Assembly: GCF_003994255.1 (NCBI RefSeq)
Contig: NZ_ML133853.1
Location: 124,001 to 188,000 of the forward strand
From: Brachybacterium paraconglomeratum
GTDB lineage: Bacteria > Actinomycetota > Actinomycetes > Actinomycetales > Dermabacteraceae
Reading direction: 5' to 3'
DNA length: 64,000 nt
Positions within the stretch are counted from its first letter, which is position 1. Every line of letters begins with the position of its first letter. A program made the translations under genes and the position numbers. Below, one piece after another: positions 9,777 through 19,008 of this stretch. Under the pieces are notes generated by a model. The model was not told the DNA's origin and did not search any database. It saw nothing but the letters and a program-made list of their open reading frames with translations.

Positions 9777-11003
9777 ATGTCCAGCAACCGCGCGATCGCC
9801 TACCAGGGCCCGGGGAAGGTCGACGTCGTCGACATCGACTACCCGACCTTCGAGCTGAAGGACGGTCCCGGGGTGAACCCCGCGAACGTCGGCCGCAAGC
9901 TCCCCCACGCTGCGATCCTGAAGGTCGTCACCACCAACATCTGCGGCTCGGACCAGCACATGGTCCGCGGCCGCACCACCGCCCCCGAGGGCCTCGTGCT
10001 CGGCCACGAGATCACCGGCGAGGTCGTCGAGACCGGACCGGGCGTGGAGTTCATCAAGGAAGGCGACCTGGTCTCGGTCCCCTTCAACATCTCCTGCGGC
10101 CGCTGCGAGATGTGCAAGACGGGCCGCACCGAGATCTGTCTGAACGTGAACCCGGACCGTCCCGGCAGCGCCTACGGCTATGTCGACATGGGCGGCTGGG
10201 TGGGCGGCCAGGCCGAGTACGTGGTGGTCCCCTATGCCGACTGGAACCTGCTGAGGTTCCCGGACAAGGACCAGGCCATGGAGAAGATCCTGGATCTGAC
10301 CATGCTCTCGGACATCTTCCCCACCGGCTTCCACGGCGCGGTCTCCGCGGGCGTCCGCCCGGGCAAGTCGGTGTACATCGCGGGCGCAGGCCCCGTCGGC
10401 ACCGCCGCCGCCGTGGGCGCGCAGCTGCTCGGCGCGTCGGTCGTGATCATGGCCGACATGAACGCGGACCGCCTCGCGAACGCCGCGACGTTCGGCTGCG
10501 AGACGATCGACGTCTCGAAGGAGGACCCGCGCGAGGGCATCGCCCGGATCCTCGGCCGCGAGGAGGTCGACGCGGGCGTGGACGCCGTGGGCTTCGAGGC
10601 CCGCGGGCACGGCAAGGACGCGGCCGAGGCTCCGGCGACGGTGCTGAACACCCTCATGGACATCACCCGTGCCGGCGGCGCGCTCGGCATCCCGGGCCTG
10701 TACGTCACGGGTGATCCGGGCGGCGTCGACGAGAACGCGAAGGTCGGCTCGCTCTCGATGCGACTCGGGCTCGGCTGGGCGAAGGCGCTCAGCTTCACCA
10801 CCGGCCAGTGCCCGGTGATGCGCTACCACCGCCAGCTCATGGAGGCGATCCTCCACGACCGTGTCCAGATCGCCGACGCCGTCAACGCCACCGCGATCTC
10901 GCTGGACGACGCCCCGAAGGGCTACGCCGAGTTCGACTCCGGCGTCGCCAAGAAGTACGTCATCGACCCGCACGGCGTGACCGGCAAGGTCCAGGCCGTC
11001 TGA
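9777..11003 (+). CDS. fdhA: glutathione-independent formaldehyde dehydrogenase
   Basis: Zinc-dependent, NAD-linked medium-chain dehydrogenase that oxidises formaldehyde (or dismutates it) without added thiol. In the 408-residue protein the catalytic-zinc cysteine is Cys56 in TNICGSDQHM, the structural zinc site is CGRCEMCKTGRTEIC near residue 110, and the NAD-binding glycine motif is YIAGAGPVGTAAAVGAQLLG near 200. The long N-terminal segment before Cys56 and GRKLPHAAILKVVTTNICG are typical of the Pseudomonas putida FdhA family rather than of mycothiol-dependent enzymes. AAGGAGG precedes the ATG. A strong hairpin follows the stop. Confidence 0.92.
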   Translation: MSSNRAIAYQGPGKVDVVDIDYPTFELKDGPGVNPANVGRKLPHAAILKVVTTNICGSDQHMVRGRTTAPEGLVLGHEITGEVVETGPGVEFIKEGDLVSVPFNISCGRCEMCKTGRTEICLNVNPDRPGSAYGYVDMGGWVGGQAEYVVVPYADWNLLRFPDKDQAMEKILDLTMLSDIFPTGFHGAVSAGVRPGKSVYIAGAGPVGTAAAVGAQLLGASVVIMADMNADRLANAATFGCETIDVSKEDPREGIARILGREEVDAGVDAVGFEARGHGKDAAEAPATVLNTLMDITRAGGALGIPGLYVTGDPGGVDENAKVGSLSMRLGLGWAKALSFTTGQCPVMRYHRQLMEAILHDRVQIADAVNATAISLDDAPKGYAEFDSGVAKKYVIDPHGVTGKVQAV

Positions 11004-11015
11004 CCTGGCACGACG

Positions 11016-11060
11016 CCTGACATCGGTGTGAGGGCGACCAGACCTCACACCGATGTCAGG
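11016..11060 (+). terminator. 18-bp perfect inverted repeat after fdhA
   Basis: CCTGACATCGGTGTGAGG (11016-11033) and its exact reverse complement (11043-11060) are separated by a 9-base loop. It begins 12 bases after the fdhA stop. There is no T-run, so if it terminates transcription it does so as an L-shaped actinobacterial hairpin; it could act in both directions, but the next gene starts 90 bp later on the same strand. Confidence 0.75.
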
Positions 11061-11149
11061 TCACCCGACGTTCACCCCGACACCACCCAGGTGTCCCCCA
11101 GGTCACATACGGTGCTCGAGGCCCTCCCCTCCAGCGAGCAGGATCCTCG

Positions 11150-14100
11150 ATGCCCTCCGTGCCCCGCACCCCCGCCCTCACACAGACCCGCTGGCTCGCG
11201 CTCCTCGCGGCCTTCGCCCTCCTCCTCCCCGTCCTCCCGACCGCTCCCGCCGCGGCGGAGGTCACCGACGAGCAGCTCGCCGAGGGCGGGGTGCTGCGCG
11301 ACTCGCAGGACTACCGCGTCGCGCCGGGCCTGGACCTCACCACCTTCTCCCGCCTCGAGGAGGGCGGCTGGAAGGAGGGCAGCGTCCTCACCGCCGACCT
11401 CACGGAGTCGACCCTCTCGGTCGACGTCACCGACGACGGCACCGTCACGGGCCGCTCCCCGCTGAGCGACGTGATGCACGCCGGCGAGCGCGGTGACCGC
11501 GCCGTCGCCGCGGTCAACGGCACCTTCTTCGACATCAACCATTCCGATGCGCCGCTGCGCACCTCGATGAGCTCCGACGGCGTGCGCATGGGCACCTCCC
11601 AGGCGATGCCCGCCCTCACGCTCGCGGACGGGAAGGCCGCGATCCAGGCCCTCTCCGCCTCCGGCGAGCTCACCACGGCCGACGGCGCCGTCCGCGAGCT
11701 CGAGGGGATCAACAACCCCTCCCTGCCCGAGGACGGGATCGGGGTGTACACCGCGGCGTGGGGCGACTACACGCTGGACCGGCCCGTCGGCGCGCCCGAG
11801 GCGATGTCCGAGGAGATCGCCCTGGCGACCATCGTCGACGGCACGGTCACCGAGGTCACGGAGGTGCAGGACTCCGCCGGCGACCCGGAGATCCCCGAGG
11901 ACGGACAGGTGCTGCTGGGCCGCGAGGACGGTGCCGGCATGGTCGCGGACCTCGAGGTGGGCGACGAGGTCGACATCGAGATCGGCCCCGACCAGGACGT
12001 CGACCTCGGCATCGCCGGCAGCCACCAGATCCTCGAGGACGGCGAGGTGCCGGACATGGGCGAGGACTCCCTGGTCACGACCTCCCATCCCCGCACCGCC
12101 GTGGGCGTCAGCCGGGACGGCAGCGAGCTGTTCGTGCTGGTCCTGGACGGCCGCAGCACCGCCTCCACGGGGATGACCCTGCCGGAGCTGGGGCAGATCC
12201 TCTCGGACATGGGCGCGCACAACGCCGTCAACCTCGACGGCGGCGGCTCCTCGGCGCTGGCCGCCCGCACCGCCGGCAGCGAGAGCGAGGCGATCTGGAA
12301 CAGCCCGTCGGACGGGGTCGTGCGCGAGGTGCCCAATGCGCTGGTGTTCTACTCCGACGCCCCCGCCGAGGAGCTCGCCGACGTGCAGACCTCCCTCGCC
12401 CTCGAGGGCGAGGACGCCGTCTTCCCCGGCCTGCAGCGATCTCCCGAGGCGACCGGTCTCGCCGCCGACCTCTCCCCGCTGATGGCCGACGGCGCCTTCA
12501 CCGCGGAGGGCGCGGTGGAGCTCGAGCAGTCCGACCAGGCCGGCGCCGCCGTGCGCGGCACAGGTCCCGGCGGCGGCGCCGTCACCTACACCGCCGCAGG
12601 CCATGAGGCACGGCAGGAGCTGCGCGTGCTCGGCGAGCCCGTCGGCCTGCAGGCCTCGGAGCGCTCGCTGAACCTCCCGGACGCAGAGACCTCCCGCACC
12701 GTGGCCCTGACCGGCTACGACGCCGACGGACGTCGCGCCCGGATCGAGACGGCGGATGTCGAGGCCACGGTCTCCGACGGCTTCGAGGTCACCGACGACG
12801 GCCTGGGGAGCTGGGGCGTGCGCGCGACCGGCGAGGCCGCCACCGGCACGCTCACCCTCCGCGCCGCGGGCCTGTCGACCACGGTCCCCCTCACCCACGG
12901 CACCGAGGAGCAGCAGGTCCTCGACTTCTCGGACCTCTCCGCCTTCAGCGACGACGCGGCTCGGGCGACCGGCTCCTTCGAGGCGGCCGAGGGGCCGGCC
13001 GGCGAGGACGGCGAGCCGACGCCCGGCGTGCGCATGACCTACGACTTCACCACCTCCTCGGCGACCCGCGGCTACTACCTGGTCGCGGACGAGCCGGTGA
13101 CGGTGGAGGGCTCCACGCAGGCGCTGACGATGGACGTGCTCTCCGACGGCAGCGGTGCCTGGCCCCGGCTGCAGGTGCGCGACGGCGAGGGCACGGTGAC
13201 GAACCTCGACGGCGAGAACCTGGACGGCGAGGGCTGGCAGAGCGTGCGCTTCACGGTGCCGGAGGGGCTGCCGCAGCCGCTGACCGTCGAGCGCCTGCGG
13301 ATCATGGAGACCCGCCCGGAGGCGCAGTACACGGGCGACATCACCGTCGCGAACCTCCGCGCGACCACCACCCCGCAGGCCGAGCTGCCCGAGGAGCCGC
13401 GGATCCATGACGCGGCGCTGCTGGCGAACGGCGACGTCTCGGACCGTCCGCAGCGGATCGCGGTGATGAGCGATGCCCAGTTCGTCGCCGCCTCGCCGGA
13501 CTCGGACGCCGTCGAGGGCGCGCGCCGCACCCTGCGGGAGATCCGGGAGGCGTCCCCGGACCTGCTGGTCATCAACGGCGACCTGGTCGACGAGGCCTCG
13601 CCGGAGGACTTCGCCCTGGCCCAGCGGATCCTCGAGGAGGAGTGGACGAGCGACATCCCGTACGTCTACGTGCCCGGCAACCACGAGGTGATGGGCGGGG
13701 ACATCGCGAACTTCGAGGAGGCGTTCGGGCCGACGTCGACCGCGCAGGATCTCGGAGCGACGAAGGTCATCACGATGAACAGCGCCCCCGGCACGCTCGC
13801 CGGGGACGGCCTGGGCCAGCTCGAGATGCTCGAGGAGCAGCTGGGCGAGGTGGCGGAGTCCGATGCGCTGACCGGTGCGGTCGTGTTCTTCCACCACCCG
13901 ACCGACGATCCGCTGCCGAGCGAGTCGAGCCAGCTGTCCGACCAGCGGGAGGCGCGGGCGATCGAGGAGCAGCTCGCCGAGTTCCGGCGCACGACGGGCA
14001 AGTCCGTCGCGCTGGTGAGCGCCCATGCGGGCGTGTTCCACGGCGGCGCGGTCGAGGGCGTGACCACGCTGGTGAACGGCAACTCGGGCAAGTCCCCGGC

Positions 14101-14542
14101 GGGCACGCCGGCGACGGGCGGATTCACGGGCTGGACGATGCTGGGCATCGATCCGGCCTCGGGGGTGGTCGGCCGGAATCCCGCCACGCAGGATCGGGTC
14201 GACTGGCTCGCGGCGGAGACCCGCCCGTGGGTCGACTCCCTCGCGGTCGAGGGCCGGGACCAGCTGGCGGTGGGCGAGGTCGGGGAGGTCTCGGCGACGC
14301 TCACGCAGGACGGCCGGGAGGTGCCGGTCGCGTGGCCGGTCACCGCCCAGTGGGGCGGCACCGGGGTGCATGTCGCGACCGGCGGAGCGGGCGACGAGCA
14401 TCCGGACCGGCGTGACGTCGTCCGCGTCGATCCGCGCACCGGCGAGATGACCGGGCTGCGCCGCGGCGCCGCGACCGTGACGGTCACGGTGAACGGCGAG
14501 ACGGCGCGGATGACGGTGAAGGTCGCCGGCGAGGGCCGGTGA
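11150..14542 (+). CDS. secreted phosphodiester glycosidase fused to a calcineurin-like phosphoesterase
   Basis: Large exported protein (1130 residues). A signal peptide covers residues 1-36 (hydrophobic WLALLAAFALLLPVLPTAPA, cleavage near AAAEV). The phosphodiester glycosidase (NAGPA) domain spans about 100-405, with AAVNGTFFDINHSDAPLR and the closing SDMGAHNAVNLDGGGSSALA. A beta-rich middle follows, then a metallophosphoesterase domain from about 767 with MSDAQF, VINGDLVDEASPEDF, VPGNHEVMGGD and a VSAHAG segment that supplies metal-binding residues. The tail resembles a bacterial Ig-like fold. It probably trims phosphodiester-linked sugars from wall polymers or extracellular glycans; the real substrate is unknown. 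The signal Asp of the first phosphoesterase motif is DAQ rather than the common DXH, a family variation or a weakened site. Confidence 0.86.
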   Translation: MPSVPRTPALTQTRWLALLAAFALLLPVLPTAPAAAEVTDEQLAEGGVLRDSQDYRVAPGLDLTTFSRLEEGGWKEGSVLTADLTESTLSVDVTDDGTVTGRSPLSDVMHAGERGDRAVAAVNGTFFDINHSDAPLRTSMSSDGVRMGTSQAMPALTLADGKAAIQALSASGELTTADGAVRELEGINNPSLPEDGIGVYTAAWGDYTLDRPVGAPEAMSEEIALATIVDGTVTEVTEVQDSAGDPEIPEDGQVLLGREDGAGMVADLEVGDEVDIEIGPDQDVDLGIAGSHQILEDGEVPDMGEDSLVTTSHPRTAVGVSRDGSELFVLVLDGRSTASTGMTLPELGQILSDMGAHNAVNLDGGGSSALAARTAGSESEAIWNSPSDGVVREVPNALVFYSDAPAEELADVQTSLALEGEDAVFPGLQRSPEATGLAADLSPLMADGAFTAEGAVELEQSDQAGAAVRGTGPGGGAVTYTAAGHEARQELRVLGEPVGLQASERSLNLPDAETSRTVALTGYDADGRRARIETADVEATVSDGFEVTDDGLGSWGVRATGEAATGTLTLRAAGLSTTVPLTHGTEEQQVLDFSDLSAFSDDAARATGSFEAAEGPAGEDGEPTPGVRMTYDFTTSSATRGYYLVADEPVTVEGSTQALTMDVLSDGSGAWPRLQVRDGEGTVTNLDGENLDGEGWQSVRFTVPEGLPQPLTVERLRIMETRPEAQYTGDITVANLRATTTPQAELPEEPRIHDAALLANGDVSDRPQRIAVMSDAQFVAASPDSDAVEGARRTLREIREASPDLLVINGDLVDEASPEDFALAQRILEEEWTSDIPYVYVPGNHEVMGGDIANFEEAFGPTSTAQDLGATKVITMNSAPGTLAGDGLGQLEMLEEQLGEVAESDALTGAVVFFHHPTDDPLPSESSQLSDQREARAIEEQLAEFRRTTGKSVALVSAHAGVFHGGAVEGVTTLVNGNSGKSPAGTPATGGFTGWTMLGIDPASGVVGRNPATQDRVDWLAAETRPWVDSLAVEGRDQLAVGEVGEVSATLTQDGREVPVAWPVTAQWGGTGVHVATGGAGDEHPDRRDVVRVDPRTGEMTGLRRGAATVTVTVNGETARMTVKVAGEGR

Positions 14543-14543
14543 G

Positions 14544-16268
14544 CTAGAACGGCGGGTCGCCGAGCGCGGCGATCGCGTCGGGATCCGGGGCCCGGAGTCG
14601 GCTGCGCAGGTGGGGGTGGGCGATGGCCATCGCCTCGCGACGCTGCTCGTCGACCCGTTCTCGTCGTGGCCTGGACTTCTCCGCGGCGGCGTGCCGCTCC
14701 GCCTCGGCGTGGAGGCGCTGGTGGATCCGCCACGCGGCCTCGAGGGCCTCTGCGGTGACGGGGGTGACGAGGTCGGTGTGCTCGACGGTGCGGGCGCGGA
14801 CGCCGCCGTCGATCTCCCAGTCGGTGGTGATCGGGCCGGGTGCGTCGTCGGGCTCGCGGGTGGGGTCGAGGAGACCGGCGGTCTTGAGCTGGTGGTGCCT
14901 CCAGCACAGCCGGTGCAGGTTCTGGAGCGAGGTCGGGCCGCCCTCGTCGGGGTGGTCGTGGTCGTACTCGACGATGTGGTCGTCCTCCGCGGCGAGGCGG
15001 GTGGGCCGTTCGCATCCCGGCACCGCGCAGAGCGGATGGCGCAGCCGCAGCTGGAGCCTCGCCTGGGCGGTGGGGTGGTAGGTCTCGGCGACCGCGTCGC
15101 ACGGCGCCCCGATGATCGGGTCAGTGAGGATCCGCAGCCAGGTCGGCTCCCCGGCGGCGAGGTCCCGGGCGAGCTCGGCCGGGATCGGCGTGAGCCCGTC
15201 GAGCATCGCGGGGGTGTTCTCCAGTCCCAGCAGCGTCGTGACCGGCACGGTGACGAGGATCTTGTAAGGGCTGCGGGTCTCCTGGACCGGGTCGATGTCC
15301 AGCACGGAGTGGGTGAGGATCGCGTAGCGCAGGGTCGCGAGGGAGTGGGCGCGGCCCCGCTCGGCGAGGTCGCCGTCGATGTCGAAGGGCAGCGGTCCGT
15401 CCTCGCCGTCGCGCAGGGCGGCGCGCTGCGCCTTCTGGACGGTGCGCGCGGCGACGTCGAGCCGGTGCGCGAGACCCTGGATCTCGGGGATCGGGCCGGT
15501 GACGTAGAGCGAGGCGGTGCCGGCCTTCGTGTCGACGTCGAGCAGCTCGACGGAGCGGGAGGCTCGCGGCGGCTCGGGGACGGTGCCCGCGGTCGCGAGC
15601 CGCACGGCGAGGCGGACCTGCGCCTCGAAGGTGGCCTTGGAGACCGCGGGGATCTCCACCCCGGCGAGGTGGCGGTCCACGGCCTCCTTCTGCTCGTCGT
15701 CCAGCCTCCGCACCTGTCGCAGCAGGTAGCGGTGGAAGTCCTCGGGCATGTCGCCGCGCGCGAGGTGGACGAAGGTCGCCGGCATGAGATCCACGGAGGT
15801 GCGCGCGTCCAGCACCATCGACCAGGCGCGGGCGGCGGAGGTGCGCAGGCCCACGGCGACCTTCACGCCGGTCATATCAGCGTTCTCGGGGATGCCGCCG
15901 GTCTCGGGGTCCTCGCGGAAGAACACCGCGAGCTGACGCAGCTGGTGAGCGTAGAGCCGCGCCCTCGTCTGCATGGTGCGATGCAGTGCGAGCACCCGCG
16001 ACGCCTCGATCGTGCCGGGCTCCACCTCGGCGAGCAGCTGCTCCTGGTCCAGCGGCCGACGGGCTCGCACTCTCCAGCGCGGGGCGGGAGACTGCGTCGC
16101 GCCGTCGGTCACGGCGGGTGTCCCGGCTGTGGCGATGCTGCCCTGGGTGGCTTCGTCGGCGGTCGCCGGGTCAGCAACGCTGCCGGCGCCGGTTCCCGTG
16201 CCGGCGTCGGACTCGGACCCGCACGCAGACTCGAGCGGGGCCTCCGGCCCCTCGTCGAGTTCACCCAT
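14544..16268 (-). CDS. DUF222 / HNH endonuclease-domain protein
   Basis: Protein of 574 residues of the actinobacterial DUF222-HNH family, often found in many copies per genome. DUF222 lies at about 65-400. The HNH motif is at about 412-462, with the zinc Cys pair CAVPGCERP, then EDDHIVEYDHDHP and LCWRHHQLKTAG. The start at 16266-16268 follows GGGAGG. The first 60 residues are Gly/Ala/Thr-rich and low complexity. Function is unproven; links to mobile intron-like 13E12 repeat proteins of mycobacteria are by homology. It converges on the glycosidase gene, whose stop codon lies one base away. Confidence 0.85.
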   Translation of the reverse strand: MGELDEGPEAPLESACGSESDAGTGTGAGSVADPATADEATQGSIATAGTPAVTDGATQSPAPRWRVRARRPLDQEQLLAEVEPGTIEASRVLALHRTMQTRARLYAHQLRQLAVFFREDPETGGIPENADMTGVKVAVGLRTSAARAWSMVLDARTSVDLMPATFVHLARGDMPEDFHRYLLRQVRRLDDEQKEAVDRHLAGVEIPAVSKATFEAQVRLAVRLATAGTVPEPPRASRSVELLDVDTKAGTASLYVTGPIPEIQGLAHRLDVAARTVQKAQRAALRDGEDGPLPFDIDGDLAERGRAHSLATLRYAILTHSVLDIDPVQETRSPYKILVTVPVTTLLGLENTPAMLDGLTPIPAELARDLAAGEPTWLRILTDPIIGAPCDAVAETYHPTAQARLQLRLRHPLCAVPGCERPTRLAAEDDHIVEYDHDHPDEGGPTSLQNLHRLCWRHHQLKTAGLLDPTREPDDAPGPITTDWEIDGGVRARTVEHTDLVTPVTAEALEAAWRIHQRLHAEAERHAAAEKSRPRRERVDEQRREAMAIAHPHLRSRLRAPDPDAIAALGDPPF

Positions 16269-16919
16269 CACGCCTCCCTTCCCCGGTCCGTGGACGGGAC
16301 GGCCTCGGTGCCGTCCGCTGTCGAGACAGAGAATCTCTTTCAAGACTCCCGACAACTCACATAATATCGTCGAAACGGACATTCCATAAGGGCTCAGGCG
16401 CAATGGGGATGAATTTGTGGATAACCCACCTGTGGGGAGGAGAGGTCTCGGCCGGCGTGGGATGCGACGGTCGCTCGGGGGCGGGGGCAGGGCGCTGCGG
16501 AGGTGGGAGCGGAGGCAGGGACCAAAGCATCGCGCTGTGGGGGTGGGAGCAGGGGCAGGGATGGGAGCAGGGTGTTCCGAGGGCGGGAGGGCGGGCGCGA
16601 GCAGGGGTGCTGCGGGGGCGGGAGCACGTGCCCGACGGGAACGGGCGCCGAACGAATCCCGAACGGTGACGAAACCAGAGTGGACAGGTGCAGGACAAGG
16701 CAGTCCTCGTGAACACCGGAATCTTTGCCATCCCCGCCCGTCGTGAATTGTCAACAGCATCCCCAAGAATGTGGAAAAGCGCGTCTGGGGAGGAGTCGTC
16801 GGAATTGATTCTCCCGATGAAGACGACGTCGTGCGGCGCACGTCGGCGCGTGCGGAGGGACCCCGCACGCACCACCCGCACCGGCGACCGCGCGCCCCGC
16901 ACCGAGTAGTGTCATCCCC
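16269..16919. other. 651-bp intergenic region with AT-rich patch, DnaA box and G-rich repeats
   Basis: No credible gene. Three parts are visible. First, 16328-16390 is AT-rich for this genome (contains ACATAATATCGTCGAAACGG) and probably holds the promoter of the HNH gene. Second, a perfect DnaA box TGTGGATAA is at 16416-16424 and a one-mismatch box TGTGGAAAA at 16770-16778. Third, 16474-16630 is a purine-rich, imperfectly repetitive run of GGGAGCAGGGGCAGGG-type units on the plus strand that could form G-quadruplexes. Confidence 0.6.
16416..16424 (-). promoter_or_regulatory. perfect DnaA box upstream of the HNH gene
   Basis: TGTGGATAA, the exact complement of the TTATCCACA DnaA box, directly next to the AT-rich patch. 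A related TGTGGGGAG follows 15 bases later. Confidence 0.5.
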
Positions 16920-17471
16920 ATGACCGAACGCACCACGTACCTCCTGGTGGACGGTGAGAACATCGACGCCACCCTCGGCGTCTCGGTGCTCGGCCGACGA
17001 CCCCAGTCCGACGAGCGCCCCCGCTGGAACAAGCTGCTCCAGCACGCCGAGCACGCCTGGCACCAGCCGGTGCGGGGCCTGTTCTTCCTCGCCGTCGGCG
17101 ACAGCCTCCCCTCCGGGTTCGTGCAGGCCCTGATCGCACTGGGGTACAAGGCGATCCCGCTGCGCGGCGAGGGCAAGGTCGTGGACATCGCGATCCAGCG
17201 GACCGCCGAGGCGCTGCAGGACCGCCCGGCGGACGTCATGCTGGTCAGCCACGACAAGGACTTCGTCCCGCAGATGACGGACCTCGCGGCGACCCCGGAC
17301 CGGCGCACGGCGCTGGTCGGGTTCCGCGAGTTCATGGCCACCGACCTGCAGGACATCCCCGGGATCGAGTTCCACGACCTCGAGTACGACGTGCACGCCT
17401 TCACGAGCCGTCTGCCGCGCGTGCGGATCATCGACATCGACGAGTTCGACCCGCTGGAGTTCATCCTCTGA
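16920..17471 (+). CDS. NYN-domain (PIN-like nuclease) protein
   Basis: Protein of 183 residues consisting of one NYN/PIN-like domain. The first acidic motif is YLLVDGENIDATLG (Asp10, Glu12, Asp15), the central RGEGKVVDIAIQRTAEAL near residue 79 carries a further acidic residue, and VMLVSHDKDFVPQM near 105 supplies the C-terminal Asp pair. These acidic residues form the metal site in PIN-type ribonucleases, so RNA cleavage is likely; the RNA target is unknown. The ATG at 16920 starts exactly at the domain; the region upstream contains no SD stronger than GAGTAG-like bases, so the transcript may be nearly leaderless. Confidence 0.83.
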   Translation: MTERTTYLLVDGENIDATLGVSVLGRRPQSDERPRWNKLLQHAEHAWHQPVRGLFFLAVGDSLPSGFVQALIALGYKAIPLRGEGKVVDIAIQRTAEALQDRPADVMLVSHDKDFVPQMTDLAATPDRRTALVGFREFMATDLQDIPGIEFHDLEYDVHAFTSRLPRVRIIDIDEFDPLEFIL

Positions 17472-17475
17472 CTGG

Positions 17476-17497
17476 CCGACGACCGATCGGTCGTCGG
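17476..17497. repeat. 22-bp perfect palindrome between NYN and aldehyde dehydrogenase genes
   Basis: A perfect palindrome with inner 20 bases CGACGACCGATCGGTCGTCG and no loop, starting 5 bases after the NYN stop and ending 39 bases before the next ATG. Lack of a loop and its position favour an operator for a homodimeric (for example TetR-like) repressor over a terminator, but a terminator cannot be excluded. Confidence 0.55.
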
Positions 17498-17536
17498 ACT
17501 GTACACACCTCGGGGTGGGCCCTGAGGGTGGGGAAC

Positions 17537-18913
17537 ATGGCTGGATACACCACGACCAACCCGACCACGGGACGCACCGACGAGCAGTTCCCTGCGCTGG
17601 ACTCCGCGGGCGTGGAGGACGTGCTCCGACGGACGCACACCGCCTTCCCGGACTGGCGGGGGACGCCCCCGGAGCGACGCGCCGAGATCCTCGAGCGCGT
17701 CGCCGACGCCTACGACTCCCGCTCGGAGGAGCTGGGACGACTGATCGCCACCGAGATGGGCAAGCCCCTGGCGCAGGGGATCGGCGAGGCCGAGCTGGCC
17801 GGATCGATCTACCGGTGGTACGCGACGCACGGCCCCGAGCTGCTCCAGGACGAGCTGCTGGACCCGCAGGGAGCACAGGAGTCGCTCGTGCAGACCGAGC
17901 CGATCGGCCCGCTGGTCGGCGTGATGCCCTGGAACTTCCCGTACTACCAGGTGGCCCGCTTCGTCGCCCCCAACCTGATGACCGGCAACACGATCATCCT
18001 CAAGCACGCGGAGATCTGCGCCGGCTCCGCCGAGGTGATGGCCGGGATCCTGCACGACGCCGGGGTCCCCGACGACGCCTACGTGAACGTCTTCGCCGAT
18101 CACGACCAGATCGCCGAGATGATCGCCGATCCGCGCGTGCGCGGCGTGTCCCTCACCGGCAGCGAGCGAGCAGGAGCCGCCGTCGCCCGGACCGCGGCGG
18201 AGCACCTCAAGAAGTCCGTGCTGGAGCTGGGCGGCTCGGACCCGCTGATCGTGCTCGAGGACGCCGACATCGACCGGGTCGCCCGCACGGCGGCCGCCGC
18301 ACGGCTGTCGAACGCGGGGCAGGCCTGCAACTCCCCCAAGCGCATGATCGTCCCGAGCGCACGGCTCGACGAGTTCGTCGCGGCGATCGTCGAGGAGTTC
18401 GAGGGCGCGACGCTCGGGGACCCGCTGGACGAGAGCGTCGACGTCGGTCCGCTCTCCTCGCTCGGCGCGCGCGACGGCGTCGTCGAGCAGGTCGCCCGCG
18501 CCGTCGAGCAGGGAGCGACTCTGCACACGGGAGGCGACGCGCTGGACCGGGAGGGCGCATTCATGCGGCCCGCCGTGCTCACAGGGGTCACCCCCGACAT
18601 GGACGCCTACTCCGAGGAGATCTTCGGCCCGGTGGCGGTCATCTACGGTGCGGAGTCCGTCGATCACGCCGTGGAGCTGGCGAACGACGTGTCGTTCGGG
18701 CTGAGCGGCTCCGTCTGGAGCGAGGACCTGGCCCGGGCGCAGGAGGTCGCCGACCGCCTGGACGTGGGGATGGCGTACGTCAACGAGCACGGGACGACGC
18801 TGCCCGGGCTGCCCTTCGGCGGGGTGAAGCGCTCCGGCTACGGCCGCGAGCTCGGCCGCTGGGGCATGGGCGAGTTCGTCAACGTCCGCCTGCGCCGCAC
18901 CGCCGTGCGCTGA
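17537..18913 (+). CDS. NAD(P)-dependent succinate-semialdehyde/aldehyde dehydrogenase
   Basis: Aldehyde dehydrogenase of 458 residues. The cofactor region GVMPWNFPYYQVAR is near residue 127, the general-base Glu is in SVLELGGSDPLIV near 228, the catalytic Cys in SNAGQACNSPKRM near 262, and the C-terminal EEIFGPVAVI and LPFGGVKRSGYGRELG motifs are intact. The length and the compact N-terminus fit the Sad/GabD2-like succinate-semialdehyde dehydrogenase subgroup, though substrate needs a test. The ATG at 17537 follows GAGGGTGGGG; an in-frame GTG nine bases earlier is possible. A perfect palindrome upstream may be its operator. Confidence 0.88.
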   Translation: MAGYTTTNPTTGRTDEQFPALDSAGVEDVLRRTHTAFPDWRGTPPERRAEILERVADAYDSRSEELGRLIATEMGKPLAQGIGEAELAGSIYRWYATHGPELLQDELLDPQGAQESLVQTEPIGPLVGVMPWNFPYYQVARFVAPNLMTGNTIILKHAEICAGSAEVMAGILHDAGVPDDAYVNVFADHDQIAEMIADPRVRGVSLTGSERAGAAVARTAAEHLKKSVLELGGSDPLIVLEDADIDRVARTAAAARLSNAGQACNSPKRMIVPSARLDEFVAAIVEEFEGATLGDPLDESVDVGPLSSLGARDGVVEQVARAVEQGATLHTGGDALDREGAFMRPAVLTGVTPDMDAYSEEIFGPVAVIYGAESVDHAVELANDVSFGLSGSVWSEDLARAQEVADRLDVGMAYVNEHGTTLPGLPFGGVKRSGYGRELGRWGMGEFVNVRLRRTAVR

Positions 18914-19008
18914 GCGGGGCCGGGGGACGCACTCCGCGGCGGCGATCGACGGCAAGTGCTCAGCCTGTCGTCACCCGCTGGCCACTTCCCGGTGCTGGGG
19001 TGGAGCGC

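Noticed and set aside
11072-14401. A 1109-codon open frame antisense to the secreted glycosidase
   Set aside because: GC-rich genes leave long antisense frames; its Arg/Gly/Ala/His composition has no homology and the plus-strand gene is clear.
16357-16902. Minus-strand 181-codon frame upstream of the HNH gene
   Set aside because: Pro/Arg-rich translation of the G-rich repeats, no homology, no start signal.
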